From NCBI RefSeq assembly GCF_014197435.1, contig NZ_JACIFP010000001.1, forward strand, positions 434,001 through 498,000: DNA of 64,000 bases, given 5' to 3'. This DNA is from Gordonia humi (lineage in GTDB: Bacteria; Actinomycetota; Actinomycetes; Mycobacteriales; Mycobacteriaceae). Shown one piece after another: positions 16,399-24,101 of this stretch; the first letter of the stretch is position 1; each line of letters starts with the position of its first letter. The notes beneath the pieces are model-generated. The model was not told the DNA's origin. It worked only from the letters and a program-made list of their open reading frames with translations, and ran no database searches. The position numbers and the translations under genes are program-made.

Positions 16399-17900
16399 AC
16401 CGCGATCGCCCGTTTCATGTCCCGGGCCACCGACTCCAGCAGTTCGACGCGGCTCACCTTCGACGACGGCGTCCGCGGAAGTTCCGGCAGAACCGATACG
16501 TGGACGGGCACCTCATACGGCAGCAACTGCTCTCGACAACGGACCAGCAACTCCTTGACCAATTCCGACGGGTCGTCGACCACGGCGTCGTCGGTCAACT
16601 CCACAGCCGCCACCGGGACCTGTCCCAGTCGGTCGTCGGGAAGCGGAGCCACGGCGGCCTCCCCGACCGCCGGATGCGACTCCAGAACTTTACGCACGGT
16701 GTCCGGATGCACCTTGAAGCCACCACGTACGATCGCGTCGTCCGCGCGACCCTGGATCCACAAGAATCCGTCCGCGTCGATCATCGCGAGGTCGCTGGTA
16801 CGCAGCCATTCGTCCGGGCCGACCGGCGACTGCGCGGTGCGGATCTCCAGCCTGCCCGATCGCCCCTGCCCGAGATCTACGCCATCGTCGTCGGCCACCC
16901 GGAGAGTCACTCCCGGAATCGCCCGACCGGCGCTGCCCGCCTTCGACGTCCACCACTTCTCGTGCATCGTCTTGGTCCAGTAGGCGACAGCTCCGGCGAA
17001 CTCGGTGGCCCCGTAGGTCGGCAGCACTCGAATCCCGTAGACCTCCAGGAATTGGTCGATCATTTCGGGCGGGCACGCGGTGGTGCCGGTGGTCACCACC
17101 TCGATCGACCTGAGTTTCTCGGCGGGCACCTTCTCGGTGAGAATCGTGCGCAGCAGTGCGGGCACCAGGCCTGTCGCGCGTGGCCGGTGCCGTTCGACAG
17201 CTCGAACCCAGGGCTCGAGTTCGAACTTTCGCATGAGGCAGACCCGACGGCCGGCGTACAGCGGCCCGAGTGCACCCCAGAATCCCCCGATGTGCACCAA
17301 CGGTGTCACCACCATCGTCACGCCGCGCCGAAAGAGCGTGTCGGTCGGCGGTGCGGGCACACTGGACGTGATCGCCGTGTCGAACTGCCGTTCGCGGATC
17401 AGCACCCGCTTCGGCGGCCCAGTGGTCCCGGAGGTCAGCATCTCTACGATGACGCCGGGCGACGAGTCGCTCGGCCGGACCTCGCCGAGACCCTTCACCT
17501 CCCGCACCCCGTCCACGGACAGTTCGAGAACCGCCGCATCGCCGACTGCTTCCATCACGCCTTCGCCGGCGAGCGCCACACGAGTACCCACCACCACCGG
17601 AAGCTCGGCCCGCTGGATGTCGTGGGAGAGACGTCGCGGAGGCTGCAGCCCGCTCAGGGTGACGATGCACCGGTTGCGCGCGATCAACGAGACGAGGACC
17701 CCGACATGCTCGGGTCGGTTCTCGAGGACTATGCCGACTCGTGCCCCGTCCGGGAACCCGTTGGCCGTCAGCCACGCGTCCAGTGTCCGGTCGATCGACT
17801 GCAGGTCACCCCACGTCCGCCACTGCTCCTCGAACTCGATCGCCTCGGCGTCAGTGGGAGCCTCGTCCAACAACTGTCGGAATCGCGAACGGCTGTCCAT
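16395..17900 (-). CDS. Acyl-CoA ligase, AMP-binding (divergent)
   Basis: A 501-residue adenylate-forming protein with VEMLTSGTTGPPKRV (about 150-163; the usual KG is KR), PTYGATEFAGAV, hinge GFLWIQGRADDAIVRGGFKVHPDTV and the C-terminal lysine in PRTPSSKVSR (Lys481). These sites indicate an active acid:CoA ligase, more divergent than the other two in this window. Its ATG begins one base after the stop of the hydratase gene and its own stop overlaps the next ligase, so all three are translationally coupled. The natural acid is unknown. Confidence 0.85.
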   Translation of the reverse strand: MDSRSRFRQLLDEAPTDAEAIEFEEQWRTWGDLQSIDRTLDAWLTANGFPDGARVGIVLENRPEHVGVLVSLIARNRCIVTLSGLQPPRRLSHDIQRAELPVVVGTRVALAGEGVMEAVGDAAVLELSVDGVREVKGLGEVRPSDSSPGVIVEMLTSGTTGPPKRVLIRERQFDTAITSSVPAPPTDTLFRRGVTMVVTPLVHIGGFWGALGPLYAGRRVCLMRKFELEPWVRAVERHRPRATGLVPALLRTILTEKVPAEKLRSIEVVTTGTTACPPEMIDQFLEVYGIRVLPTYGATEFAGAVAYWTKTMHEKWWTSKAGSAGRAIPGVTLRVADDDGVDLGQGRSGRLEIRTAQSPVGPDEWLRTSDLAMIDADGFLWIQGRADDAIVRGGFKVHPDTVRKVLESHPAVGEAAVAPLPDDRLGQVPVAAVELTDDAVVDDPSELVKELLVRCREQLLPYEVPVHVSVLPELPRTPSSKVSRVELLESVARDMKRAIAV

Positions 17901-17901
17901 G

Positions 17902-18666
17902 TCAGCGGCCCTTCCAGACCGGTTCGCGCTTCTCCGCGAAGGCGCTGGCCCCTTCGCGCGCGTCCTCAGACGTCATCACCGGTGCGATGAGCGCGTTCTG
18001 CTTGTCCCAGCCCTCCGCGAACGTCCAGTCTCCCGCGGTCCGTGCTATCTGCTTGGTCACCGCAACCGCGAGCGGTCCGTTCGCGGCGATGGTCGCCGCG
18101 AGCTCGAGAGCACCGTCGATCGCGCCGCCCTCGTCGGTCAGGCGGTTCACCAGGCCGAGAGTGGCGGCGCGTTCGGCGGTGATCGGATCGCCGGTCAACA
18201 ACATCTCGAGCGCGATCGCCTGCGGGAGTCGTTGCGGCAGCAGCATCGCCGCCCCCGCACCGGCCACCAGCGCCCGCTTCACCTCGGGGACTCCGAACTT
18301 CGCGTTGCGCGCGGCCACCACCATGTCGCAGGCGAGTAGAAGCTCGAAACCCCCGGCGACGGCCCATCCCTCGACAGCCCCGATCAGCGGCTTACGAGGA
18401 GGTGTCTGGGTGATACCTGCCAGCCCACGGCCGTCAACGGTCGGCGTCTCACCTCGCAGGAACGCCTTGAGGTCCATACCGGCGCAGAACGTCCCGCCCG
18501 CACCGGTCAGCACACCGACGCGGAGGTCGTCACTTGCTTCCAGCTCGTCGACGGCGGCGGCTACGCCCTGTGCGACAGCACCGTTGATCGCGTTCTTGGC
18601 CTCGGGCCGGTTGATCGTGATGACTTGAACGCCGCCCCGACGCTCGACTAGTACTTCGTTCGACAT
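17902..18666 (-). CDS. Enoyl-CoA hydratase (crotonase family)
   Basis: A 254-residue crotonase-fold enzyme: VQVITINRPEAKNAINGA, oxyanion-hole segments GGTFCAGMDLKAF (about 60-72) and GAVEGWAVAGGFELLLACD (about 98-116), and FGVPEVKRALVAGAGAAMLLP with the first catalytic glutamate region. It hydrates 2-enoyl-CoA. The ATG at 18666 has AAGGAG 5 bases upstream, so the longer upstream frame is not used. It is first in a three-gene coupled operon with two acyl-CoA ligases, divergent from an acyl-CoA dehydrogenase across operator E. Confidence 0.88.
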   Translation of the reverse strand: MSNEVLVERRGGVQVITINRPEAKNAINGAVAQGVAAAVDELEASDDLRVGVLTGAGGTFCAGMDLKAFLRGETPTVDGRGLAGITQTPPRKPLIGAVEGWAVAGGFELLLACDMVVAARNAKFGVPEVKRALVAGAGAAMLLPQRLPQAIALEMLLTGDPITAERAATLGLVNRLTDEGGAIDGALELAATIAANGPLAVAVTKQIARTAGDWTFAEGWDKQNALIAPVMTSEDAREGASAFAEKREPVWKGR

Positions 18667-18749
18667 GCCGTCTCCTTGTGATCTCGCGAATGCGACCGAC
18701 GCCGCACCGATCGACGGCATCAGAAACTGATTGCCGTAGACGCTAGCAC

Positions 18750-18767
18750 ATAATCAGTTTAATCATT
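18750..18767. promoter_or_regulatory. Operator site E (ATAATCAGTTTAATCATT)
   Basis: It lies in the 134-bp divergent gap between the hydratase-ligase operon and the acyl-CoA dehydrogenase operon. It shares TAATCAGTT and the closing ATT with site C (13 of 17). Confidence 0.55.
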
Positions 18768-18800
18768 AAGCTGTCTAAAGACAGGAACGAGAGGAAAACC

Positions 18801-19949
18801 ATGCCCGCACCCCGTTCGGTGTACACCCCCGAACATGAAGAGTTCCGAGGGGTCGTCCGCGACTTCCTCGCCCGAGAGGTCGCCCCGCATCATGAGCGGT
18901 GGGAGGCCGCCGGCCAGGTCGACAAGAGCGTCTACGTGGCAGCCGCGCAGGCCGGTGTCATGGGATTCTCGGTTCCCGACGAGTACGGCGGGCTGGGCGT
19001 CGATGACTTCCGATACAACGCGATCGTCGCCGAGGAACTGGCCGCATCCGGACTGAGCGGGCCCGCACTCACCTTGCACAACGACATCATCGCGCCATAT
19101 CTGCTGCGTCTGACGACCGAAGACCAGCGCAGGCGCTGGCTCACCGGCCTCGCCGCCGGGGAGAAGACCTTCGCCATCGGCATGAGCGAGCCGACCGCCG
19201 GATCGGACCTGGCAGGCATCCGAACCTCGGCCGTCCGGGACGGCGACAGGTGGGTGATCAACGGCCAGAAGACATTCATCTCCAACGGGATCCTGTCCGA
19301 CGTCGTGATCGTCGTGTGCCGCACCGATCCCGACGCGGGCCACAAGGGATTCAGCCTCATCGCGGTCGAGGACGGCACTCCCGGATTCGAGCGCGGTCGC
19401 AAACTCGACAAGATGGGCCATCGAGCACAGGACACGGCCGAGCTGTTCTTCGCCGACTGCCGCGTCCCGGCGTCGAACCTGCTCGGCACCGAAGGCCGCG
19501 GCTTCTACCACCTGATGGAGAATCTGCCGTCCGAACGACTGTCGATCGCCATCAGCGCGATCGCCGGTGCCCGCGCCGTGTTCGATCAGACCGTGCGGTA
19601 CGCACATGACCGCCACGCCTTCGGCCAGGAGATCGGGTCGTTCCAGGCCAACCGGTTCGCCATCGCCGAGATGGCCACCGAACTCGACATCGCGCAAGTC
19701 TACATCGACAACTGCATCCAGCGGGTCGTGGAGGACACCCTGACGGCCGTGGACGCCGCGAAAGCCAAGTGGTGGTGCACCGAGTTGCACAAGAAGGTCG
19801 TCGACCAGTGCCTGCAGCTGCACGGCGGCTACGGCTACATGCTCGAATACCCGGTGGCCAAGGCCTACCAGGACGTGCGAATCAGCACCATCCTGGGCGG
19901 CACCACCGAGATCATGAAGGACATCATCGGGCGCGACCTCGGATTCTGA
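18801..19949 (+). CDS. Acyl-CoA dehydrogenase (FadE-type, full length)
   Basis: A 382-residue acyl-CoA dehydrogenase with VPDEYGGLGVDDF, the flavin segment IGMSEPTAGSDLAGI, INGQKTFISNGILSD, DKMGHRAQDTAELFF, YAHDRHAFGQEIGSFQA, LQLHGGYGYMLEYPVAKAYQDVRI and C-terminal LGGTTEIMKDIIGR. The E-G-T catalytic glutamate is G-G-T here, so the base is probably on an earlier helix, as in isovaleryl-CoA dehydrogenase. All domains are complete, suggesting a homotetramer, unlike the paired FadE genes nearby. GAGAGGA precedes the ATG. It leads an operon with an SDR of the 3-hydroxyacyl-CoA dehydrogenase type. Confidence 0.89.
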   Translation: MPAPRSVYTPEHEEFRGVVRDFLAREVAPHHERWEAAGQVDKSVYVAAAQAGVMGFSVPDEYGGLGVDDFRYNAIVAEELAASGLSGPALTLHNDIIAPYLLRLTTEDQRRRWLTGLAAGEKTFAIGMSEPTAGSDLAGIRTSAVRDGDRWVINGQKTFISNGILSDVVIVVCRTDPDAGHKGFSLIAVEDGTPGFERGRKLDKMGHRAQDTAELFFADCRVPASNLLGTEGRGFYHLMENLPSERLSIAISAIAGARAVFDQTVRYAHDRHAFGQEIGSFQANRFAIAEMATELDIAQVYIDNCIQRVVEDTLTAVDAAKAKWWCTELHKKVVDQCLQLHGGYGYMLEYPVAKAYQDVRISTILGGTTEIMKDIIGRDLGF

Positions 19950-19985
19950 CCGCCCTTCCTCGAAACGAAAGAGAGAACCAAGAGT

Positions 19986-20747
19986 ATGGACATCACGGAC
20001 AAGCGTGCGGTCGTCGTCGGCGGCGCCTCCGGCATGGGCCGGGCCAGTGCTGAACTCCTGGCCGAGCGCGGCGCGAAGGTCGCCATCGTCGATCGGCCAG
20101 GCGGCGCGGGTGAGGCGATCGCCTCGGCGATCGGCGGCGTGTTCATCGACGGCGACATCACGGATCACAGCGCGATCGAGGTCCAACTGGCGAAGGCGGT
20201 CGAGCAGCTCGGCGGATTGAACATCGCGGTCAACACCGCGGGCGGCGGGATCGTCGGCAAGACTCTCGGCAAGAAGGGTCCGCACACGCTGGAGGATTTC
20301 AGCAGCGTCATCGATCTGAATCTGATCTCAACGTTCAACCTGAACCGTCTTCAGGCCGCGCACATGGCCGAGTCGGAGCCCGATGAGGACGGCGAGCGGG
20401 GTGTCATCATCAACACGTCGTCGATCGCGGCGTTCGAGGGGCAGATCGGACAGGTCGCGTACAGCGCGGCGAAGGCCGGTATCGCGGGCATGGCACTCAC
20501 GATGGCCCGCGACCTCGGCCCGTACGGCATCCGCGCGCTCGCCATCGCGCCCAGCCTCTTCGAGACCGGCGCCGTCGCCGGACTGCCCGAGGACGCCGTC
20601 GGGCCGCTGGTCGCGGGCAACGCGTTCCCCAAGCGCATGGGCCGCCCGAGCGAGTACGCCAAGCTCGCGGCGGCGATCGTCGAGAATCCTATGCTCAACG
20701 GGCAGTGCCTGCGCCTGGACGCCGGTATGCGCTTCGCGCCGCGTTAG
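19986..20747 (+). CDS. SDR, 3-hydroxyacyl-CoA dehydrogenase type II-like
   Basis: A 253-residue short-chain dehydrogenase with GGASGMG nucleotide site (12-18), NTAGGGIVGKT, and catalytic Tyr159/Lys163 (AYSAAK). The SxxN-TxGG pattern and the CPSLFET-like tail (AIAPSLFETGAVAGLP) resemble HSD17B10-type 3-hydroxyacyl-CoA dehydrogenases, which oxidise the beta-hydroxyl to a ketone with NAD. It lies 36 bases after the acyl-CoA dehydrogenase and ends at a long hairpin, so it likely provides the second oxidation of the same spiral. Confidence 0.86.
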   Translation: MDITDKRAVVVGGASGMGRASAELLAERGAKVAIVDRPGGAGEAIASAIGGVFIDGDITDHSAIEVQLAKAVEQLGGLNIAVNTAGGGIVGKTLGKKGPHTLEDFSSVIDLNLISTFNLNRLQAAHMAESEPDEDGERGVIINTSSIAAFEGQIGQVAYSAAKAGIAGMALTMARDLGPYGIRALAIAPSLFETGAVAGLPEDAVGPLVAGNAFPKRMGRPSEYAKLAAAIVENPMLNGQCLRLDAGMRFAPR

Positions 20748-20762
20748 AATCCCTCCCAGGAA

Positions 20763-20812
20763 TGACAAGAGGTCGTCGCCGCCGCATTCGCGGCAGCGAC
20801 GACCTCTTGTCA
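20763..20812. terminator. 17-bp perfect hairpin terminator
   Basis: TGACAAGAGGTCGTCGC (20763-20779) is the exact reverse complement of 20796-20812, with a small internal CCGC/GCGG stem in the loop. It follows the SDR stop by 15 bases. The rest of the gap to 20913 shows nothing recognisable. Confidence 0.82.
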
Positions 20813-20913
20813 GATTGAAGACGTACCGAAACGGACTGTCATACCTCACAGCACGCTCACGTCATCCGCAGCCGTTTCGACACGGCTCGTCGCTTATCCA
20901 GACGGACCCGTCC

Positions 20914-21726
20914 TCAGCGCCGCTCGTGGTAGGCCATCTCCTGCGCCAGGTTCGCCACGATCGAGCCGTCAGCGACGATCGACCCTGAATACCATCCGCG
21001 CCGCCTCCTCACCAGGCCGGGACTCAGGTCGACGAAGATCCAGTCGTTCCACTGCGGAACCTCGTGGAACCAGATCGCGTGGTCGAGACTGGGGCCGAGG
21101 TCTTCGTGGCCGATGCGGCGCACTAGTCCGGTGGAGTAGTCGGAGAGATAGGCGATCGCCGCCGCGTGCATCAACGGATCGTCCCGCACCAACGGCACCG
21201 CGGGCCGCGCCCAGAACCTGGTCGGAAACGAATTATCGCGCGCAGACCACTCGTACACCCGGACGTCCATCGCGATCGTCGGTTCGGTGGTTAGCGTTCG
21301 ACACGCTTCGAGAGGCACCACTGATACCACCGGATCGGGTCCGAACTCCTCACCGCGCACGTCGGTACGGAAAGACACCGACATCGTGGATATGGTCTCC
21401 CCGCGTTGCCGGACCGTCGCGCGGCGCGCGGAGTACGACCGCCCGTCGCTGTCGGTGTCGACCCAGATGTCGACCGGCTCGGCGCTGCTCCCGCGCCGCA
21501 GAAAGTAACCGTGCAGCGAATGCGGAACGCGGTCGGCCGCGACGGTGGCCCCGCACGCGACCAACGCCTGTGCCATCACTTGGCCGCCGTAGAGCGCTCC
21601 GCCGGTCGGCGCGACGTACGTCGACCGGAACGACGCGCGACCGATCCGATCGATCGCCGATACATCCTCGAAAGACGGTGACGCGCACCGTTCGGCCGGC
21701 CCACTCGCCGCATCGGACGTTGCCAT
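20914..21726 (-). CDS. TesB-like acyl-CoA thioesterase
   Basis: A 270-residue double hot-dog thioesterase of the TesB/acyl-CoA thioesterase II family, hydrolysing acyl-CoA to free acid and CoA. Visible are GGALYGGQVMAQALVACGATV, HSLHGYFLRRGS, RSYSARRATVRQRGETISTMSVSF in the first half and SLDHAIWFHEVPQWNDWIFVDL, GRRRGWYSGSIVADGSIVANLAQEM in the second (Asp, Ser/Thr and Gln positions typical of TesB are present). The ATG at 21726 follows GGAGG by 4 bases; an earlier GTG is not used. It is divergent from a second TesB-like gene across operator F, so the two are probably co-regulated. Confidence 0.85.
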   Translation of the reverse strand: MATSDAASGPAERCASPSFEDVSAIDRIGRASFRSTYVAPTGGALYGGQVMAQALVACGATVAADRVPHSLHGYFLRRGSSAEPVDIWVDTDSDGRSYSARRATVRQRGETISTMSVSFRTDVRGEEFGPDPVVSVVPLEACRTLTTEPTIAMDVRVYEWSARDNSFPTRFWARPAVPLVRDDPLMHAAAIAYLSDYSTGLVRRIGHEDLGPSLDHAIWFHEVPQWNDWIFVDLSPGLVRRRRGWYSGSIVADGSIVANLAQEMAYHERR

Positions 21727-21771
21727 GGGACCTCCATCCGTCGTATCGACCACTCGCTCCGCCAGATCTTC

Positions 21772-21793
21772 TTTAATAGTTCTATTATATAAC
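21772..21793. promoter_or_regulatory. Operator site F, next to a start codon
   Basis: It begins TTTAATAGTTCTATTATATA and differs at only three positions from site G (29605-29626). It ends one base before the ATG at 21795, so a repressor bound here would also block leaderless initiation. Confidence 0.6.
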
Positions 21794-21794
21794 T

Positions 21795-22703
21795 ATGTTT
21801 GATGCCACTGAACTCACCGTGAGCGCACCGCCGACCCCGCGCCCTCCACTCGGTCGGATACTCGATCTCGACGACGTACGCACCGACCTGTATGAGGGCC
21901 ATTCGTACGTCGGTGCGGTGCCGCGGATCTTCGGTGGACAAGCGGTCGGGCAGGCGGTGATAGCGGCGGGTCGGACTGTCGCTCCCGACCGGACGGTTCA
22001 CTCGATCCGATGCACCTTCGTACACCCCGGTCGACCGGAGACACCGATCGAATACCACGTCGATCGGGTTCGGGACGGCCGCAGCTTCACCACTCGATCC
22101 GTTCGCGCCATCCAAGGAGACGACGTGATCCTTCTGGCGACGGTCTCGTTCCAGGCGACCGAGACAGGACTCTCCCATCAGACGCCCACATTCGACGCAC
22201 CGCCGCCGTCGGCGACCACCGAGTTCGACAACGGCGCCGACGGTTCGAACTCGGCGGGCGCAGACTGGCTCGCCCGCCTCCGTGAGAATGTGGCCGTCGA
22301 CTTCCAGTTCCCGGACGAGCATCCGCGCATCGCGAATCTCCGCGGTGAGACCCGTCCACCGTTCCAGCAGGCCTGGGTGCGGACGGCCGAACGACTGTCC
22401 GACGATCCCCTGTCCCAGGCCGCCGGATTCGCGTACGCGTCCGACCTGTTCCTCCTGTCATCCGTGCTGCCGCCCCACGCACTGACGACCGACCGGCCGG
22501 GCCTGCAGCTGGCGAGCCTGGACCACTCGGTGTGGTTTCACGCACCGTTCCGATCCGACATGTGGCACCTGTACGAGCAAGAAGGTGTCTGGACCGGCGG
22601 GGGCCGCGCACTCACTCGCGGTCACCTGTTCAGCCGCGACGGAGTTCTCATGGCCAGCACGACCCAGGAAGGCGTAGTGCGGGTACGCGAGACCACGACG
22701 TGA
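21795..22703 (+). CDS. TesB-like acyl-CoA thioesterase, probably leaderless
   Basis: A 302-residue double hot-dog thioesterase: RIFGGQAVGQAVIAAGRTV, HSIRCTFVHPGRPETPIEYHVDRVRDGRSFTTRSVRAIQ, and a C-terminal SLDHSVWFHAPFRSDMWHLYEQEGVWTGGGRALTRGHLFSRDG typical of TesB. No ribosome site precedes the ATG; AT-rich promoter-like sequence (TATTATATAACT) reaches it, so translation is probably leaderless, or starts at a GTG eight codons later. Together with the neighbouring TesB and hot-dog genes, it suggests active release of CoA esters or CoA salvage during catabolism. Confidence 0.8.
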   Translation: MFDATELTVSAPPTPRPPLGRILDLDDVRTDLYEGHSYVGAVPRIFGGQAVGQAVIAAGRTVAPDRTVHSIRCTFVHPGRPETPIEYHVDRVRDGRSFTTRSVRAIQGDDVILLATVSFQATETGLSHQTPTFDAPPPSATTEFDNGADGSNSAGADWLARLRENVAVDFQFPDEHPRIANLRGETRPPFQQAWVRTAERLSDDPLSQAAGFAYASDLFLLSSVLPPHALTTDRPGLQLASLDHSVWFHAPFRSDMWHLYEQEGVWTGGGRALTRGHLFSRDGVLMASTTQEGVVRVRETTT

Positions 22704-22731
22704 TCTCCGAGTGTCCCGCAGACGGAACATC

Positions 22732-22768
22732 CTGCGTGTCGCGGCCCTCAGAGAGTCACGACACGCAG
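22732..22768. terminator. Weak candidate hairpin
   Basis: CTGCGTGTCG (22732-22741) pairs with CGACACGCAG (22759-22768) over a 17-base loop, between convergent thioesterase genes. Confidence 0.4.
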
Positions 22769-22790
22769 ATGTCACGTCGCACGAGACGCG

Positions 22791-23444
22791 TCAGGGCTGA
22801 CCCGGCCGCAGTGCGATGAACAGTCCCTCCGCTTCGGCGCACAGGATGTCCTGGTCGTGGATGGTTGCCCGCAACACTCGCTTGCGTCCGTCCTCGCTGA
22901 CCAGCCAAGCCCGGATGGTCAGCGTCCGGTTGACCGGGGTGATCGACCGGAAATCCGTGTTGAGGTATGCCGTGCGCTGCGGTGGACGCCCGCTCGCGTT
23001 GGCCAGTCGTCCGAGGATCTCGTCGAAGACCAGCGGAATCGCCCCGCCGTGCACCGCACCGTTGCCACCCAGGAAGTACGGTCCGAAGTACACCGTTCCG
23101 GAGGCCGAACGGTCGTCGACCTCGGCGAGGTCGACCGTCGGGGACATCGTCTGACCACGACTCACCAGATCGGTCCGACGACCGAAGACGCGATCACGCT
23201 CGGCGACCGCGAGCGGATCGAGACCACGAGCCAGCTCGGACAACGACTCGGTCATCGACGCGATGAGTTCGGTCTCCGGCCTCGCTTCAGCGAGCCGATC
23301 CAAGAAGTCGCCGAGGGCGTTGGTCAACTCGTCGTACGCGGCACTGTACTCATCGCCGCCGTACAGGTTGGCCGATCGCCACGGCCGCTCACCGGTGTCG
23401 GTGAGGAGGACCGTGCGGTCGGGCTGCTCGCCTGCGGACGTCAA
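22791..23444 (-). CDS. Hot-dog thioesterase (PaaI-like)
   Basis: About 217 residues with a C-terminal single hot-dog domain carrying the PaaI-type signature GNGAVHGGAIPLVFDEILGRLAN (about residues 128-150). An N-terminal helical region of about 90 residues has no recognised fold. The best start is TTG at 23444, overlapping the stop of the upstream small gene (TTGA), with GGAAG about 9 bases upstream; earlier in-frame starts would run through that gene. It is last in a five-gene coupled operon that includes the Ltp/DUF35 pair. It likely hydrolyses a short acyl- or aroyl-CoA product or dead-end ester. Confidence 0.78.
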   Translation of the reverse strand: MTSAGEQPDRTVLLTDTGERPWRSANLYGGDEYSAAYDELTNALGDFLDRLAEARPETELIASMTESLSELARGLDPLAVAERDRVFGRRTDLVSRGQTMSPTVDLAEVDDRSASGTVYFGPYFLGGNGAVHGGAIPLVFDEILGRLANASGRPPQRTAYLNTDFRSITPVNRTLTIRAWLVSEDGRKRVLRATIHDQDILCAEAEGLFIALRPGQP

Positions 23445-23665
23445 GCGGGCACACTTCCGGTGTGCACGCGCGCGCCGTGCAGTCCCTCGGCGGTCGACGC
23501 GGCCTCCACGCGCCATTCACCGCACGAGCACCAGCAGTCGTAGGTGCCGGACTCGGTCGGGATGATGGCCTGACCGTCGCAACTGCCGCCGGTGTTGGCG
23601 ATGGACTGCATGAACTCGAGGGGCTTCTCGTGCAGAGAGTTGTCCTCATCGTGATCACTCATCAT
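23441..23665 (-). CDS. Small cysteine-rich protein of unknown function
   Basis: A 74-residue protein, family not recognised. The N-terminus is acidic (MMSDHDEDNSLHEKP). The C-terminal half has Cys29 and a tight C-W-C-S-C cluster (Cys44, 46 and 48) within TYDCWCSCGEWRVEA, which looks like a metal or disulfide site. AAGGA precedes the two ATGs; the second (23662) is equally possible. Its start overlaps the end of the DUF35 gene by 11 bases and its stop overlaps the thioesterase start, so it is produced with both. It might be a zinc or iron-sulfur accessory factor, which is inference. Confidence 0.7.
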   Translation of the reverse strand: MMSDHDEDNSLHEKPLEFMQSIANTGGSCDGQAIIPTESGTYDCWCSCGEWRVEAASTAEGLHGARVHTGSVPA

Positions 23666-24101
23666 TCGATCCTTCTTCTGTCGATGCCGGCCGGAACACG
23701 GGGAGGAGCCAGCCGTCGGTGATGGGGTGGAAGTCGACCGTCAGCTTCATGCCGATCGAGACGGCCGAGGAGTCGACATCGATCACATTGCTGACCAGCC
23801 GGGCACCCGGGGCATCCGGCAGATCGACGACCACCGGGACCAGTGTCACATCGGGGAGTCCCGGAAACCCGTGAACCACCGCGAAGCTGTAGACCTCGGC
23901 CTCGCCTGCCAACTCAGTCCAGTCGACCCGGGCCGACTGGCATTCGGGACAGTACGGGGTGGGCGGCAACCGGAACGTGGCGCAGTCGGCGCATTTCGGA
24001 GCCACCAGGCGACGTTCCTTCGCGGCCTCCCAGAACGGTTCCGTCGTCGGGCTCGTCGTGATCCGCACGGTCTCGCCGGGCAGCGCTGTCGCTGTCGCCA
24101 T
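23655..24101 (-). CDS. Zn-ribbon/OB-fold DUF35 protein
   Basis: A 148-residue protein with an N-terminal helix, a rubredoxin-like zinc ribbon (Cys37, Cys40, Cys51 and Cys54 in CADC...CPEC) and a C-terminal OB-fold (EVYSFAVVHGFPGLPDVTLVPVVVDLPD). DUF35 partners bind thiolase-fold lipid-transfer proteins; in steroid side-chain degradation the Ltp2-DUF35 complex is a retro-aldolase. Its ATG shares a base with the stop of the upstream Ltp-like gene (TGATG), supporting a stoichiometric complex. It is required as scaffold or acyl-CoA binder rather than as the catalyst. Confidence 0.87.
   Translation of the reverse strand: MATATALPGETVRITTSPTTEPFWEAAKERRLVAPKCADCATFRLPPTPYCPECQSARVDWTELAGEAEVYSFAVVHGFPGLPDVTLVPVVVDLPDAPGARLVSNVIDVDSSAVSIGMKLTVDFHPITDGWLLPVFRPASTEEGSNDE

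Noticed and set aside
20813..20913. Possible promoter or small gene after the SDR hairpin
   Set aside because: Nothing beyond ordinary sequence could be supported; the divergent TesB gene lies past it in the opposite direction.
22704..22790. A small gene between the thioesterase genes
   Set aside because: Only 87 bases with a weak hairpin; no frame with a ribosome site.
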